NCBI GenBank assembly: GCA_963816985.1
Contig: CAWFMF010000001.1
Location: 1-64,000 of the forward strand
Direction: 5' to 3'
Length of the DNA stretch: 64,000 nucleotides
Origin: JAIVJM01 sp963816985
GTDB lineage: Bacteria; Acidobacteriota; Blastocatellia; Pyrinomonadales; Pyrinomonadaceae
Below, one piece after another: positions 27,494 to 37,020 of this stretch. How positions within the stretch are numbered: position 1 is the stretch's first letter; every line of letters starts with the position of its first letter. A program made the position numbers and the translations under genes. The notes below the pieces were generated by a model that was not told the origin of the DNA, did no database searches, and saw nothing but the letters and a program-made list of their open reading frames with translations.

Positions 27494-28108
27494 CTATTTG
27501 AAAGTCACGCCCGTCAGTTCGAGCTTGAGGCTCGCCGGTCGGTTGTCCTGCGGGAAGTTGAGTGAGAAGGGGATGGCGACGACTTTGTTGGGCTCGATCT
27601 CCTGCTGCCAGACGAAGGTGCGCTGGCGGATGGCCTGCTTGTCGAGGTCGAGCCCGGCGGCGTGGAACTCAAGGCCGCTCACCGTGCGCCCGGTGAAGTT
27701 GCGAACGGTCGGCTTCATCGAAACGGAGTAAGGGCCGATGGCGGTCGGCCCGATGGACGCGTCTTCGTCGGGGTTGAACTCGACGACGAGGCGCTCGCGT
27801 ATCTGCTCGAACTCAGGCGTGCCGGGCCGTAGCGCGTTCGCGAGGCGGGGCTCGCCCGTCTGCGTCGAGGGCCGCATGGAGAGCCATACGAGCCCGGCGA
27901 CGAGCACCGCCGAGGCGAGCGCGACGGCGATGAAGATTGCGCGCCGGGACTTGTCCGCCTCCTCTTTGCCGCCGACGCCGAAGCCCGGCACGGGCGCGCT
28001 CACGCGACGCGCTTCCGGGCCTTCGCCGCCCGCCCCGACGGCCTTGCCGCAGTGAGGGCAGAAAGCCCTCCCGTCTTCGACCTCTTGACCGCAGTGTTGG
28101 CAAAGCAT
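27494..28108 (-). CDS. Zinc-ribbon membrane protein of unknown function
   Basis: 204 residues from ATG 28108 (longer frame possible to 28183). It starts with a zinc ribbon, MLCQHCGQEV and FCPHCGKAV, a CxxC pair of pairs. A single membrane span follows (AIFIAVALASAVLVAGLVW, about 60-80). The C-terminal ~115 residues look like a beta-sandwich, outside the membrane. The ribbon may bind nucleic acid or just stabilise the cytoplasmic end. Located just downstream of the sensor kinase and possibly in its transcription unit. Confidence 0.7.
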   Translation of the reverse strand: MLCQHCGQEVEDGRAFCPHCGKAVGAGGEGPEARRVSAPVPGFGVGGKEEADKSRRAIFIAVALASAVLVAGLVWLSMRPSTQTGEPRLANALRPGTPEFEQIRERLVVEFNPDEDASIGPTAIGPYSVSMKPTVRNFTGRTVSGLEFHAAGLDLDKQAIRQRTFVWQQEIEPNKVVAIPFSLNFPQDNRPASLKLELTGVTFK

Positions 28109-28148
28109 CACGGCTCTTTCAGGCTCCTTCCCTTCAAGAAGAATTTTT

Positions 28149-30521
28149 CTAACCGGCGAGCGCGCGGCGGTCAAGCTCGTCACGCGGCGCGGGCGGCTCA
28201 GGCCGCCGGACGAGCGAGCCCGTCCCCGTGCGCTGTCGCACCTCGCGCGGCCAGTTGATGCGGAAGCGGCTGCCCTCGTTCTGCTTGCTCTCGACTTTAA
28301 TCTCGCCGCCGAGCAGCTCGACGACCCGGCGCGTGATGGCGAGGCCGAGACCGACGCCGCTGTACGAGCGCGTCAGGCGGTCGTCCACCTGCCGGAAGCC
28401 GTCGAAGACGTAGGTCAGCTCGTCGTTCGACATCCCGATCCCCGTGTCCGAGACCTCAATATACCACCGCGACTCGTCAGCCGCGCCCGCGCGGACGTGC
28501 ACCGTCCCTTCGGAAGTGAACTTGAGCGCGTTGCTCACGAGGCAGGCGACGACCTGCGTCAGCTTGTCGCGGTCGGTAATCACCTGTCCCGTGTCGGGCG
28601 CGACCTCGACGTTCAGCTCGATGCCCTTGTCGCGAGCCTCCTCCGCGTAATTCTTGACGACCGAGCCGACCACCTCCGCGACGCTCACGGCTTCGAGTTG
28701 GAGCGCGGCGCGGCCCGCTTCGAGGCGCGAGTAGTCGAGCATGTCGTTGACGAGTTCGAGCAGCGAACGCGCGTTGCGCTCGACGCGCGTCACGGCGTCC
28801 TTCTGCAAGGGCGCGAGCGGCAGCGAAGGGTCGCGCTCCAAGAGTTGGCTGAGGCCGATGATGACGTTCAGAGGCGTCCGCAGCTCGTGACTCATGTTGG
28901 CGACGAAGGCCGACTTCAGACGGTCGTGCTCGCGCAGGCGGTCGTAGGCGGCAACCAGCTCTTGCAGCCTTCGCACGGCGTCCGTGATGTCGCGGAAGAC
29001 CGCGACCAATCCTTCGGAGCGCCCGCCCTCGCCGCTCAAAGGCGTCGCGCTGACGGCCAGCACGCGCTCCTCTCCGTCGGCGCGGACGATCTTGAAATGC
29101 TCCTCCGAGACGTGCTCGCCGCGTTCGAGCGCGCGCATGATGGGCGTCGCCTCCGGCGCGAGGACGTGCCCCTCGGCGTCGCGCAAAGTCATGTCGAAGA
29201 CCAGAGCCTTCACGCCGTCGCGGAACTCGCCGGGGTCGCGTCCGAGGATGCGCGCCGCCGCCGGGTTCACGCGGTAGAGCCCTCCCGCGTCAACGATGAG
29301 CACGCCCTCGTCCATCTGGTTGATGACGCTCGCCAGCTCCGACGAGCGGGCCTTCTCGGCGGCGAAGGCCGAGGTCGCAAGCTTCTCCGCCCGGACGCGC
29401 TTCGAGACTTCCGAGAGGATGACTAATAGATCGCCGCGCCCCTCGCTTTGTTCCGTCACCGGCCAAATTATTACGTCCCAGAATTTCTGCTGCTGCTGGC
29501 CAACGCCCGCCTCGCCTTCGCCGCGCGCGACGAGTTCGAGCGGCAGACTGTAGTTGACGAAGGCGCGTCGCGTGCGGCGCACGTCTTCAACTATCTCGCT
29601 CAAGCCCGCGAGCCCCGCCGCCGCTTCGTAGAGGCCGCGTCCCGTGAGGTGCGCGGCGTCGCGGCCCGCCATCGTGGCGAAGGCCGAGTTGACCTTGCGG
29701 ACGACGAGCTTGGCGTCGAGCACGACGACGCCGAGCGGGAGACTGTCTAAGACTTCGCCGATGAAGGCGCTCTGCTTCTCCACGGCGTCGAACTTGGTCT
29801 GGAGGCTCGCCGCCATGACGTTGAACTTCTCCGCGAGCGAGCCGACCTCGTCCCCGGTCTCGACCTCGACGCGCTCCCGCAAGTTCCCCTCGCCGAAGGT
29901 CGAGGCCGTGGCGGCCAGTTGTCTCAAAGGCTTTGTGAAACGCCCGACCGCCCACACGGCGAGAAGGCACGAGGCCAGAAGCGCCGCCGCCCACGTCGCC
30001 GTCAGAATGAGGATGGCGCGGCCCGCCGGTGTGTCCTCCGGCGGCGGCACGCCGACCGCCACGCCCCACGCCGTCGGCCCCGTGCGGACGTAGTGCGTGA
30101 CGCGCCACACGCCGTCGCTCCAATGTTGCTGCACGGTCTTGGGCGAAAGTTTTTCCGGCTTGAGCGCCGCCGCGCCCGGCTGCGGCGCGAGCGCGCGCCC
30201 TTCAGGGTCGAAGATGGTGATGATCGCGCCGTCGCCCTGCGGCATCCGCCGCCTGACGCTCGCGTAAATCTCCCCGGCCTCGGCGGGAGTGACGGCGCGC
30301 GAGGTCATTTCGGGCCGCGTTTCGAGCAGGGATTCGAGCGCGCCGACGGCTGCCGCCGACTCGATGCGGGCGATGTTGGAGGCTTGGTCGTTGAGGCTCT
30401 TCTGGTGGCTGTGGAGCTGGACGAGGCTGATGATGAGGAGCGGCAGGGACAGGAGTCCGAGCATCACCAAAAGTTTGGTGCGCACGTCGAGCGCGTTCGT
30501 GCTCTCCGCCCTTGGCCCCAT
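28149..30521 (-). CDS. Sensor histidine kinase, HAMP-PAS-PAS-HisKA-HATPase
   Basis: 790 residues. A first span (LLVMLGLLSLPLLIISL) and a second (near 170-195) bracket an extracytoplasmic sensor of about 130 residues. HAMP, two PAS domains (starting near SLPLGVVVLDAK and MDEGVLIVDAGG) and the kinase core follow. The H-box is ANMSHELRTPLN, with LVSNALKFTSEG, DTGIGM and GVGLGLAI. Last gene of a minus-strand group after a receiver protein and an RsbRD-like protein; these two are the natural partners. Confidence 0.9.
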   Translation of the reverse strand: MGPRAESTNALDVRTKLLVMLGLLSLPLLIISLVQLHSHQKSLNDQASNIARIESAAAVGALESLLETRPEMTSRAVTPAEAGEIYASVRRRMPQGDGAIITIFDPEGRALAPQPGAAALKPEKLSPKTVQQHWSDGVWRVTHYVRTGPTAWGVAVGVPPPEDTPAGRAILILTATWAAALLASCLLAVWAVGRFTKPLRQLAATASTFGEGNLRERVEVETGDEVGSLAEKFNVMAASLQTKFDAVEKQSAFIGEVLDSLPLGVVVLDAKLVVRKVNSAFATMAGRDAAHLTGRGLYEAAAGLAGLSEIVEDVRRTRRAFVNYSLPLELVARGEGEAGVGQQQQKFWDVIIWPVTEQSEGRGDLLVILSEVSKRVRAEKLATSAFAAEKARSSELASVINQMDEGVLIVDAGGLYRVNPAAARILGRDPGEFRDGVKALVFDMTLRDAEGHVLAPEATPIMRALERGEHVSEEHFKIVRADGEERVLAVSATPLSGEGGRSEGLVAVFRDITDAVRRLQELVAAYDRLREHDRLKSAFVANMSHELRTPLNVIIGLSQLLERDPSLPLAPLQKDAVTRVERNARSLLELVNDMLDYSRLEAGRAALQLEAVSVAEVVGSVVKNYAEEARDKGIELNVEVAPDTGQVITDRDKLTQVVACLVSNALKFTSEGTVHVRAGAADESRWYIEVSDTGIGMSNDELTYVFDGFRQVDDRLTRSYSGVGLGLAITRRVVELLGGEIKVESKQNEGSRFRINWPREVRQRTGTGSLVRRPEPPAPRDELDRRALAG

Positions 30522-30545
30522 GGGGGTTTTACGAAATCCGGTAAT

Positions 30546-31043
30546 TCAGTTCGGGCGGCGTCCGCGCGGAGGGGGCCAGACGGAACCCCTCGTGCGGACA
30601 CTCGGCCTGAAATTGGCTGCATAAATAATAATCGTCTGCGCAATCAACTCGTCAAAAAAGATGCTCGCGCGCCGCAGCGTGTGGCGAAGTTTCCGGATGT
30701 CTCCTCCCGTCTCGGTGGCGGTTTCCCGCCAAATAAAATCTGCCAGAACGTCACGCAAGAGCATCAACTCGCGTGCCACTTCGTCAATCAGTACACCCTG
30801 CTGAAACCTCCCCTGCGCGTAAGACCTCAGACGCGCCGCCCCGGACTCGACTTCCGGAGCCTCGGCCTCCGCGTCGAGCAAGCCCGCCAGCTCGTCGAAG
30901 AGTTCGGGCAGGTGCTCGACCAACTCCCTGTGCGAGAGGATCGAGGGCAAGTCCGTGCGGCGTTCGGCGTAGACCGAGTCGAGCCACGCGCGCGTCAACG
31001 AGTCCATGTGCTTTTGGAAGAGGGGCGCGAAGCTTTTGGGCAT
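30546..31043 (-). CDS. RsbRD N-terminal-like sensor domain protein
   Basis: 165 residues from ATG 31043. An all-helical protein with WLDSVYAERRTDLPSILSHRELVEHLPELFDEL and RLRSYAQGRFQQGVLIDEVARELMLLRDVLADFIW, which fits the helical RsbRD N-terminal sensor fold. No STAS domain is attached. It lies between a single-domain receiver and a multi-PAS kinase, so it probably feeds into or reads from that pathway. Confidence 0.72.
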   Translation of the reverse strand: MPKSFAPLFQKHMDSLTRAWLDSVYAERRTDLPSILSHRELVEHLPELFDELAGLLDAEAEAPEVESGAARLRSYAQGRFQQGVLIDEVARELMLLRDVLADFIWRETATETGGDIRKLRHTLRRASIFFDELIAQTIIIYAANFRPSVRTRGSVWPPPRGRRPN

Positions 31044-31183
31044 GGGGAAACTCTCGGCGGTCGGCCCGCAGGCCACTCATTATTTTCTCTTCAACGAGAC
31101 CCGTTTGAAGATTTCGACGTGTTTCGGGCGGAGTTTAATCAATCGCCAACATCGGCGCCGCCGGAGGCCGCGAGGGCCGCGCG

Positions 31184-31567
31184 CTACTTAATGAGGCGGC
31201 TCAGGAGTTGGACGAGCTGGTCGAAGTCAATCGGCTTGGTGACGTATTCGTTGCAACCGGCGGCGAGCGCCTCGGCGTGGAAATCGGCGGAGTCGTGCGC
31301 GGAGACGGCGACAATCGGGACTTTGCTGTGACCATCCTGAGCGCGTATCTGCCGCGTCGCGGCGAGGCCGTCGAGCATCGGGAGACTCAAGTCCATCAAA
31401 ATTATATCGGGGCGCTCGCTCTGTGCCTTCTCGACCGCCTGCTTGCCGTTCACGGCTTCGACCACACGGTACCCGCTCATCTCAAGCAAACGCCTCATCA
31501 TAAAGCGGTTATCCTCGAAGTCTTCGACCACAAGGACGGTCGCACGGTCGTCATTCAGCTCTGTCAT
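31184..31567 (-). CDS. Single-domain response regulator (CheY-like)
   Basis: 127 residues comprising only a receiver: VLVVEDFEDNRF acidic pocket, phospho-acceptor aspartate in IILMDLSLPMLDG, and lysine in YVTKPIDF. First gene of the group that includes the RsbRD-like protein and the multi-PAS kinase. It has no output domain, so it acts by protein contact or as a phosphate sink. Confidence 0.9.
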   Translation of the reverse strand: MTELNDDRATVLVVEDFEDNRFMMRRLLEMSGYRVVEAVNGKQAVEKAQSERPDIILMDLSLPMLDGLAATRQIRAQDGHSKVPIVAVSAHDSADFHAEALAAGCNEYVTKPIDFDQLVQLLSRLIK

Positions 31568-31791
31568 CGCACTCTAACTCCCTCCGCTTGAGCGGCTCGC
31601 CGGGGCACACTACACCCCTTAATCTAAACCGTATGACTAGCAAACAGTCTGCATTTTTGCTAAGATGCCGCATCGAAACACGACACAACAAATAGCACGG
31701 TTTTGGTTCAATCCGTACAGGCCGTGAAGGCCGCCGGACGACTTCAATCTTCAGGGCGAGAACCCGTTGGTCAGGGCACGAAGGGCATTAA

Positions 31792-32448
31792 ATGAAGCCT
31801 TTATTAACTGAAACGCAAGACGCAGAGACGCTCCGCCAACTCGGCAGTGCGTCCGTGCAGATCGTCCACGACCTGAAGAACCAGCTCAACGGTCTCAAAC
31901 TCTATGCCACTTTCCTCCGCAAGCGGATGGAGAAGAGCGAACGCCCGGCGGACGAGTTGGAAACCATCGGCAAGCTCATCAACGGGCTCGAACGCGCCGC
32001 CGGAGACATGACCTTGCTCGTCCGCTACGGGAGACCCTTGGAGCTGCGCCGCAAACCCGGCACAGACCTCTCCAAGCTCCTCAACGAGGCCGCCGAGGGC
32101 CGCGCCGTCGAGGCCGCCGAAGAGGGCTCCCCCTTCGAAGGCGACTTCGACCCGGAGGCTTTACGCGAGGCTCTGAAGAATATCACCAACGGGGGCCGCG
32201 CCGCAGCGACGGGCGAGGACGGCGCGCCGGGCTCCGTCAGCCTGCGACGCGAAGCGGCGGGCGCGGCGGCAATCATCGAGTGGCACGGCTTCGCCCAGCC
32301 GGACGAAGACATCTTTCGCGGCTTCGCCGGGGGCGAGGGCCTTCGGCTCGCGCTCGCGTCCAAAATTATTCAGGCACACGGCGGCGAAGTCTCGCAGGAC
32401 GGAGACGTTTTGCGCGCGCGGCTGCCGCTCCAAAACGCAGAACGATGA
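31792..32448 (+). CDS. Short histidine kinase-like protein
   Basis: 218 residues. The H-box is VQIVHDLKNQLNGLKLY. The ATPase part is abbreviated; an N-box-like REALKNITNGGRA is visible but the glycine boxes are weak (GFAGGEGLRLALASKII). There is no sensor or membrane part. It is 95 bases upstream of an NtrC-type regulator, so the two may be a pair. The last residues (NAER) and the stop are coded by a heptamer repeat. Confidence 0.72.
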   Translation: MKPLLTETQDAETLRQLGSASVQIVHDLKNQLNGLKLYATFLRKRMEKSERPADELETIGKLINGLERAAGDMTLLVRYGRPLELRRKPGTDLSKLLNEAAEGRAVEAAEEGSPFEGDFDPEALREALKNITNGGRAAATGEDGAPGSVSLRREAAGAAAIIEWHGFAQPDEDIFRGFAGGEGLRLALASKIIQAHGGEVSQDGDVLRARLPLQNAER

Positions 32449-32505
32449 ACGCAGAACGATGAACTGAATAAAAAGCGAATGTCTTTCAGTTCATCGTTCT
32501 GCGTT
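32434..32505. repeat. Heptamer-built inverted repeat (GAACGAT type)
   Basis: Left-hand units GAACGCA and GAACGAT alternate; perfect 21-base arms at 32448-32468 and 32485-32505. It overlaps the end of the kinase-like gene and precedes the regulator gene. Confidence 0.9.
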
Positions 32506-32542
32506 CTGAGTTCAAACTTTCAAACCGGGGAGAGAAACCGAA

Positions 32543-33931
32543 GTGGAACGTAAAGAAGTGCGTATTCTGGTGCTCGACGACGAGCCGATGATGACCGATT
32601 CGCTCAAGCAGAATCTGGTCGAGGAGGGCTACACGGTGGACACGGCTTCGAGCGGGGCCGAGGCCATCGAGCTGTTCGACCGCGGCGGCCATCACCTCGC
32701 CGTCTGCGACCTCCAACTGCCCGACACGGACGGCATGGAAGTCCTCAAGCACATCAAGGACACTCGGCCCTCAACCGAGGTCATCGTCGTCACGGGCTAC
32801 GGGACGGTCGAGCGCGCCGTGGAGGCGACGAAGGCGGGCGCGTTCTGGTTCCTTGAGAAACCCTTCGACTTCGAGGTGTTGATGCCCCTGGTCGAGCGCG
32901 CGCTCCAACGCTACGAGCTGATGGCCGAGACCGAGACCATGCGCCGCCAGCTCTCGACGCGCACCGAGTACTTCAACATCATCGGCTCTTCAAAGCCGAT
33001 GCAGACCATCTACGAGACCATCGAGTCGGTCGCCAAGTCGGACGCCAACGTCCTCATCGTCGGCGAGTCGGGGACGGGCAAAGAGTTAATCGCCAACGCC
33101 ATCCACTACAACTCGCTGCGCGCCAAGAAACCTTTCATCAAGGTCAACTGCGCCGCGCTCCCCAAGGAACTCATCGAATCGGAACTCTTCGGCCACACGA
33201 AAGGCGCTTTCACCGGCGCGCACGCCGACAAGGATGGTCTCATCCAGCACGCGGCGGGCGGCTCTCTGCTCCTGGATGAAATCGCCGAGATGCCCGTCGA
33301 GCTTCAGCCCAAGTTGCTGCGCGTCTTGCAGGAGCGCAGCTACCGCAAGATAGGTTCGGAGCGTACCTACGCCGTTGACTTCCGGCTCATCTCCTCGACC
33401 AACCGCCCGCCCGCCGACGCCATCCGCGACGGCGCGCTGCGCGACGATCTCTTCTACCGCATCTCGACCATCACGATTCACGTCCCGCCTCTGCGCGAGC
33501 GGACGGAGGACATTCAGCTTTTGACGGAGTTCTTCCTGAAGATGTACGCGCGCAAGTACCAGCGACAAATCACGGGCATCTCGCAGGCCGCTTACCAACG
33601 GCTCTTCGGCCACGGCTGGCCCGGCAACGTCCGCGAGTTGCAGAACGTCATGGAGCGTTCGGTGCTGCTCGCCAAGGGCGGCAAGATCGAGCCCGTTGAT
33701 TTGCCCTTCGAGAACGGCTCGCTCCCCGAAAAGAACGCGCAGGCCGCCGGGTGGGACGTGCCGCCCAACATGACGCTCGAAGAGATAGAAAAGCTCGTCA
33801 TCGAAAAGACGCTCCAACGCACGGGCGGCAACAAGCAGGCGGCGGCCAACCTCCTCGGCATCTACCGCCCGCGCCTCTACTCCAAAATCAAGAAGTACAA
33901 GATAGACATCCCCGCGCTCATCACGACCTAG
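32543..33931 (+). CDS. NtrC-type sigma-54 response regulator
   Basis: 462 residues: receiver (LDDEPMMTDSL, VCDLQLPDTDG, lysine in FLEKPF), AAA+ with GESGTGKEL, GAFTGA and DEIAEM, and a Fis-type HTH (NKQAAANLLGIYRPRLYSKI). Domain boundaries are about 1-120, 150-370 and 415-460. The frame is intact. The cognate kinase is probably the short protein immediately upstream. Target promoters are not evident in the window. Confidence 0.93.
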   Translation: MERKEVRILVLDDEPMMTDSLKQNLVEEGYTVDTASSGAEAIELFDRGGHHLAVCDLQLPDTDGMEVLKHIKDTRPSTEVIVVTGYGTVERAVEATKAGAFWFLEKPFDFEVLMPLVERALQRYELMAETETMRRQLSTRTEYFNIIGSSKPMQTIYETIESVAKSDANVLIVGESGTGKELIANAIHYNSLRAKKPFIKVNCAALPKELIESELFGHTKGAFTGAHADKDGLIQHAAGGSLLLDEIAEMPVELQPKLLRVLQERSYRKIGSERTYAVDFRLISSTNRPPADAIRDGALRDDLFYRISTITIHVPPLRERTEDIQLLTEFFLKMYARKYQRQITGISQAAYQRLFGHGWPGNVRELQNVMERSVLLAKGGKIEPVDLPFENGSLPEKNAQAAGWDVPPNMTLEEIEKLVIEKTLQRTGGNKQAAANLLGIYRPRLYSKIKKYKIDIPALITT

Positions 33932-33934
33932 AAG

Positions 33935-34020
33935 AAGGCAAAAGGCAAAAGGTAAAAGGCAAAAGTGAAGAGGGGTTGAATCCTCCTTACTTTTGCCTTT
34001 TACCTTTTGCCTTTTGCCTT
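33935..34020. repeat. Heptamer-built inverted repeat (AAAGGCA type)
   Basis: Perfect 32-base arms at 33935-33966 and 33989-34020 with a 22-base loop. Units are GAAGGCA, AAAGGCA, AAAGGTA, AAAGGCA, AAAGTGA. It fills nearly all the space between convergent genes, from 4 bases past one stop to 3 bases before the other. Confidence 0.93.
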
Positions 34021-34022
34021 CC

Positions 34023-34406
34023 CTATTCCGTCTGGTAAGTGGCGACGCTCGTCGGGGTCTCGAAGCAGCGGACTTTGTAGACGCTGACGCGCTCGTCGCC
34101 GACGCGGGAGGCGACGCGTTCAAGGATGTAGCGCGCGAGGTTCTCGGCGGAGGGGTTGAGTTCCTCGTCGAAGGGCGGCAGCTCGTTGATGTTGCGGTGG
34201 TCGAGGTAGGCGACCACTTCGTCAGCCGCGTCCTTCAGCTCGCCGAAGTCAACGAGGAGGCCGATGTTGTCGAGTTCGCGCCCGCGCGCGTAGATTTCGA
34301 TTTTGTAGTTGTGGCCGTGCAGATTCTCGCACTTGCCCTTGTAGCCGCGCAGTTGGTGCGCGCTCGAAAAGTTGCGTTCTATCATGACCTCGAACAGTCC
34401 GCCCAT
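34023..34406 (-). CDS. queD: 6-carboxytetrahydropterin synthase / 6-pyruvoyl-tetrahydropterin synthase family
   Basis: 127 residues. The zinc histidines are in FSSAHQL and LHGHNYK, the catalytic cysteine in KGKCENLHGH, and the C-terminal glutamate in RCFETPTSVATY. The length and motifs fit QueD, the second step of the queuosine (7-deazaguanine) route from GTP. No other que gene is in the window. A tetrahydropterin role is the alternative. Confidence 0.85.
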   Translation of the reverse strand: MGGLFEVMIERNFSSAHQLRGYKGKCENLHGHNYKIEIYARGRELDNIGLLVDFGELKDAADEVVAYLDHRNINELPPFDEELNPSAENLARYILERVASRVGDERVSVYKVRCFETPTSVATYQTE

Positions 34407-34437
34407 TGCTCTCCTTCGCCCGGTTCGTTAAAGAAAT

Positions 34438-34968
34438 CTATTTCGACGGCGACCACTTCTTGAGGAAGCCGACGAACTTTTCCTTGTCGTAAGACTTCCC
34501 CGCCTCAAGGTCGCCGGTGTTCTGCGACTGGATGAGCTTGCCTTCCGGGTCGAGCACAAAGAGGTGCGGGTAGCCGGGAATCTCGCCGTACTTCGAGAGC
34601 ACGTCTTTGTTCTCGTTCTCCGGGCTGAAGTTGATCTTGACGGTGACGAAGTTGTCTTCCCTCAGTTTGAGCACGTCGGGGTTCGCCTCGAAGTACGAGT
34701 CCATGATGCGGCACCAGACGCACCACTTGCCGCCGACTTCGAGCAGCACGTTCTTCTTCGCCCGCCGGGCCTCGGCCACGGCGCGCTCGATGTCCGAGGC
34801 GGCGTCCCTCTGCGGGTCGTACTCGTGGACGGGCACGTACTTCGCGGACTCCTGCTTCGGCTCGTTCTGCCCGCACGCGCACGAAGGGCGCGCGAGCCAG
34901 AACTGCCACGCGGACGTGAGGGCGACGAAGGCCACGACGACCCAGACCAATCTCTTTGTGTGCTTCAC
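34438..34968 (-). CDS. Thioredoxin-family protein, membrane-anchored or exported
   Basis: 176 residues with an N-terminal hydrophobic segment (LVWVVVAFVALTSAWQFWL). The thioredoxin-like domain has the redox motif GGKWCVWCRIMDSYF and a later cis-proline region IPGYPHLFVLDPEGK. CVWC is the pattern of the thioredoxin_7/DUF255-like group. Probably reduces or oxidises extracytoplasmic thiols. The start lies 30 bases after the QueD start in the same direction, so the two may be co-transcribed. Confidence 0.8.
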   Translation of the reverse strand: MKHTKRLVWVVVAFVALTSAWQFWLARPSCACGQNEPKQESAKYVPVHEYDPQRDAASDIERAVAEARRAKKNVLLEVGGKWCVWCRIMDSYFEANPDVLKLREDNFVTVKINFSPENENKDVLSKYGEIPGYPHLFVLDPEGKLIQSQNTGDLEAGKSYDKEKFVGFLKKWSPSK

Positions 34969-35001
34969 GATGCTTGATTCCTTCCCCGTCGAATGTCTGG
35001 A

Positions 35002-37011
35002 TTATCTCACCGGCGTCGCGTCCGGCTCAAACACGCGCGCCACATCAGTGATGTCCGAAGTGACGCGGCACGGCGGAAGGCTTTCGAGGAAGAGCCGCCC
35101 GTACCCTTGTGTCCTCAGACGCGGGTCGAGGACGGCGAGGATGCCCCGGTCGGTCGCGCTCCGTATCAGACGGCCCAAGCCCTGCTTGAGACTGATGATC
35201 GCCTGCGGCACGCTGTACTCGTAGAAGGATGAGCCGCCCTGCTCTTCGATGAACCGCTGGCGCGCGGCGACCACGGGGTCGCTCGGCACGGCGAACGGGA
35301 GCTTATCAATGATGACGCACGAGAGCTGTTCGCCGCGCACGTCCACGCCCTGCCAGAAGCTCGAAGTAGCGAAGAGCACCGCGCCCTCGGTCGAGCGGAA
35401 TTTTTCCAGCAGGCCCGCCTTCGACGCGCTCCCCTGCACGAAGCAAGGGTACTCGACGCGCGGCGCGACGCGTTCGTAGAGCGCGCGCATCCCGCTCAAA
35501 GAAGTGGAGAGGACGAAGGCGCGGCCCTCCGAGACTTCGAGCAGTTTTATAACCTCTTCCGCCGCCGCCTCGGCCCACTGCGGCGAGCGCGGGTCGGGCA
35601 TCTTCGGCGGGAGATAGAGCACGGCCTGCTGGTCGAAGTCGTAGCCCGAAGAGGCGACGAGTTCATCCGTCTTGTCGCCGCCTGCGCCTTCGCCCTCGAA
35701 GGCTTCCTCGCCTGCGGAGAGTCCGAGGCGTCGGCGGATGAAGTCGAAGCGGCCCGCGCTCGCAAGCGTCGCCGAAGTCAGGACGACCGTCTCGACGCGC
35801 CCGAAGAGCTTGTCCTGCAAGAGCGTGGAAACGTCAATCGGCGACGCCCGCAGGAAGACCCCGCGCCCGCGCCGCTCTATCCAGTAGACGTAGCGGCGGT
35901 CGTCGCCCGCGATGATGAACTCAAGATTGAAACGCGCCTCGCGGATGCGTCGGACGAGGTTCTCGACTTCCGGCGGCTGCTCGCGGATGGCGTCGAGCGT
36001 CGTCTCCAAACGCTGGAGCGCGCCGTCGAGACTGAGGTATGCCTCGCCGAGCGGCGTCGCCTCGACCTCGCCGTTCTGCTTCTTGCGCGCGAACGTGCCG
36101 GGCACAAGCGGCGCGCGGCCCTCCTCGCCGCGCCCCTCGCGGAAGCCCATCCAGAACTGCTCGGCGAAGCGCGCGACGCGGCCCGCCGCACGATTCAACT
36201 CGCGGTTGACGGACGAGTCCGTGACGGGCAGTTGTTGGAGGTCGCGCAGGAGGTCTTCGAGCTGGTAGTTCGAGACCTGCGCGCCGAAGTATTCCGCCGC
36301 CACGTCCTCGACCTGATGCGCTTCGTCGAAGATGACCGCCGAGTAGTCTGGGATGACCTGCCCGAACTCGCCGCCGCGAAGGGCGAGGTCGGCGAAGAAG
36401 AGGTGGTGGTTGACGATGATGATGTCGGCGTCCGATGCGCGTTGCCGCATCCGCGTGATGAAGCAGGCGTCGTAGTCGGGACACTTCTGGCCGAGGCAGA
36501 TTTCGGAGCGCGCGTCTATGTGCCGCCAGAAGGAGAGGTTTTCGGGCAGGTCAACCAACTCGGCGCGGTCGCCCGTCTCGGACGCGCGCGCCCAGTGGCG
36601 CACCTCCTCGAAGGCATCCACGTCGTCGAGCCCGTCGAGAATCGGCGTCGTCTCGGCCTTCTTCACGCGGTTGAGGCACGCGTAGTTGCCGCGCCCCTTC
36701 AGGTACGCCGCCGAGAACTTCCGCTTGAGGACGCGTTGGAGGAAGGGCACGTCCTTCTCCATCAACTGCTCTTGCAGGTTCTTCGTGCCCGTCGAGATGA
36801 CGACGCGCCCGCCCCTCTCTATCGCCGCCGCAATCGCCGGGACGAGGTAGGCGAGAGTCTTTCCCGTCCCCGTCCCCGCCTCGACAATCAAGTGCCGACG
36901 CTCCTCGAAGGCGCGCAAGACGGCCTCGGCCATCTGAATCTGGCCGGGCCGGTGTTCGTAATCGGGGTGGGCGCGGGCGATTAACCCGCCGGGGCCGAAA
37001 ATCTCTTCCAT
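35002..37011 (-). CDS. DinG-type ATP-dependent helicase
   Basis: 669 residues. Walker A AGTGTGKTLAYLVPA, four cysteines in the iron-sulphur position (YACLNR, then EICLGQKCPDYDACF), Walker B as IFDEAHQVEDV, and C-terminal motifs SSFWQGVDVRGE and QGLGRLIRSATDRG. These define an XPD/DinG-like superfamily 2 helicase with a 4Fe-4S cluster. Likely acts on R-loops or G4/D-loop DNA. No exonuclease domain is fused. Confidence 0.9.
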   Translation of the reverse strand: MEEIFGPGGLIARAHPDYEHRPGQIQMAEAVLRAFEERRHLIVEAGTGTGKTLAYLVPAIAAAIERGGRVVISTGTKNLQEQLMEKDVPFLQRVLKRKFSAAYLKGRGNYACLNRVKKAETTPILDGLDDVDAFEEVRHWARASETGDRAELVDLPENLSFWRHIDARSEICLGQKCPDYDACFITRMRQRASDADIIIVNHHLFFADLALRGGEFGQVIPDYSAVIFDEAHQVEDVAAEYFGAQVSNYQLEDLLRDLQQLPVTDSSVNRELNRAAGRVARFAEQFWMGFREGRGEEGRAPLVPGTFARKKQNGEVEATPLGEAYLSLDGALQRLETTLDAIREQPPEVENLVRRIREARFNLEFIIAGDDRRYVYWIERRGRGVFLRASPIDVSTLLQDKLFGRVETVVLTSATLASAGRFDFIRRRLGLSAGEEAFEGEGAGGDKTDELVASSGYDFDQQAVLYLPPKMPDPRSPQWAEAAAEEVIKLLEVSEGRAFVLSTSLSGMRALYERVAPRVEYPCFVQGSASKAGLLEKFRSTEGAVLFATSSFWQGVDVRGEQLSCVIIDKLPFAVPSDPVVAARQRFIEEQGGSSFYEYSVPQAIISLKQGLGRLIRSATDRGILAVLDPRLRTQGYGRLFLESLPPCRVTSDITDVARVFEPDATPVR

Positions 37012-37020
37012 AAAGAAATG

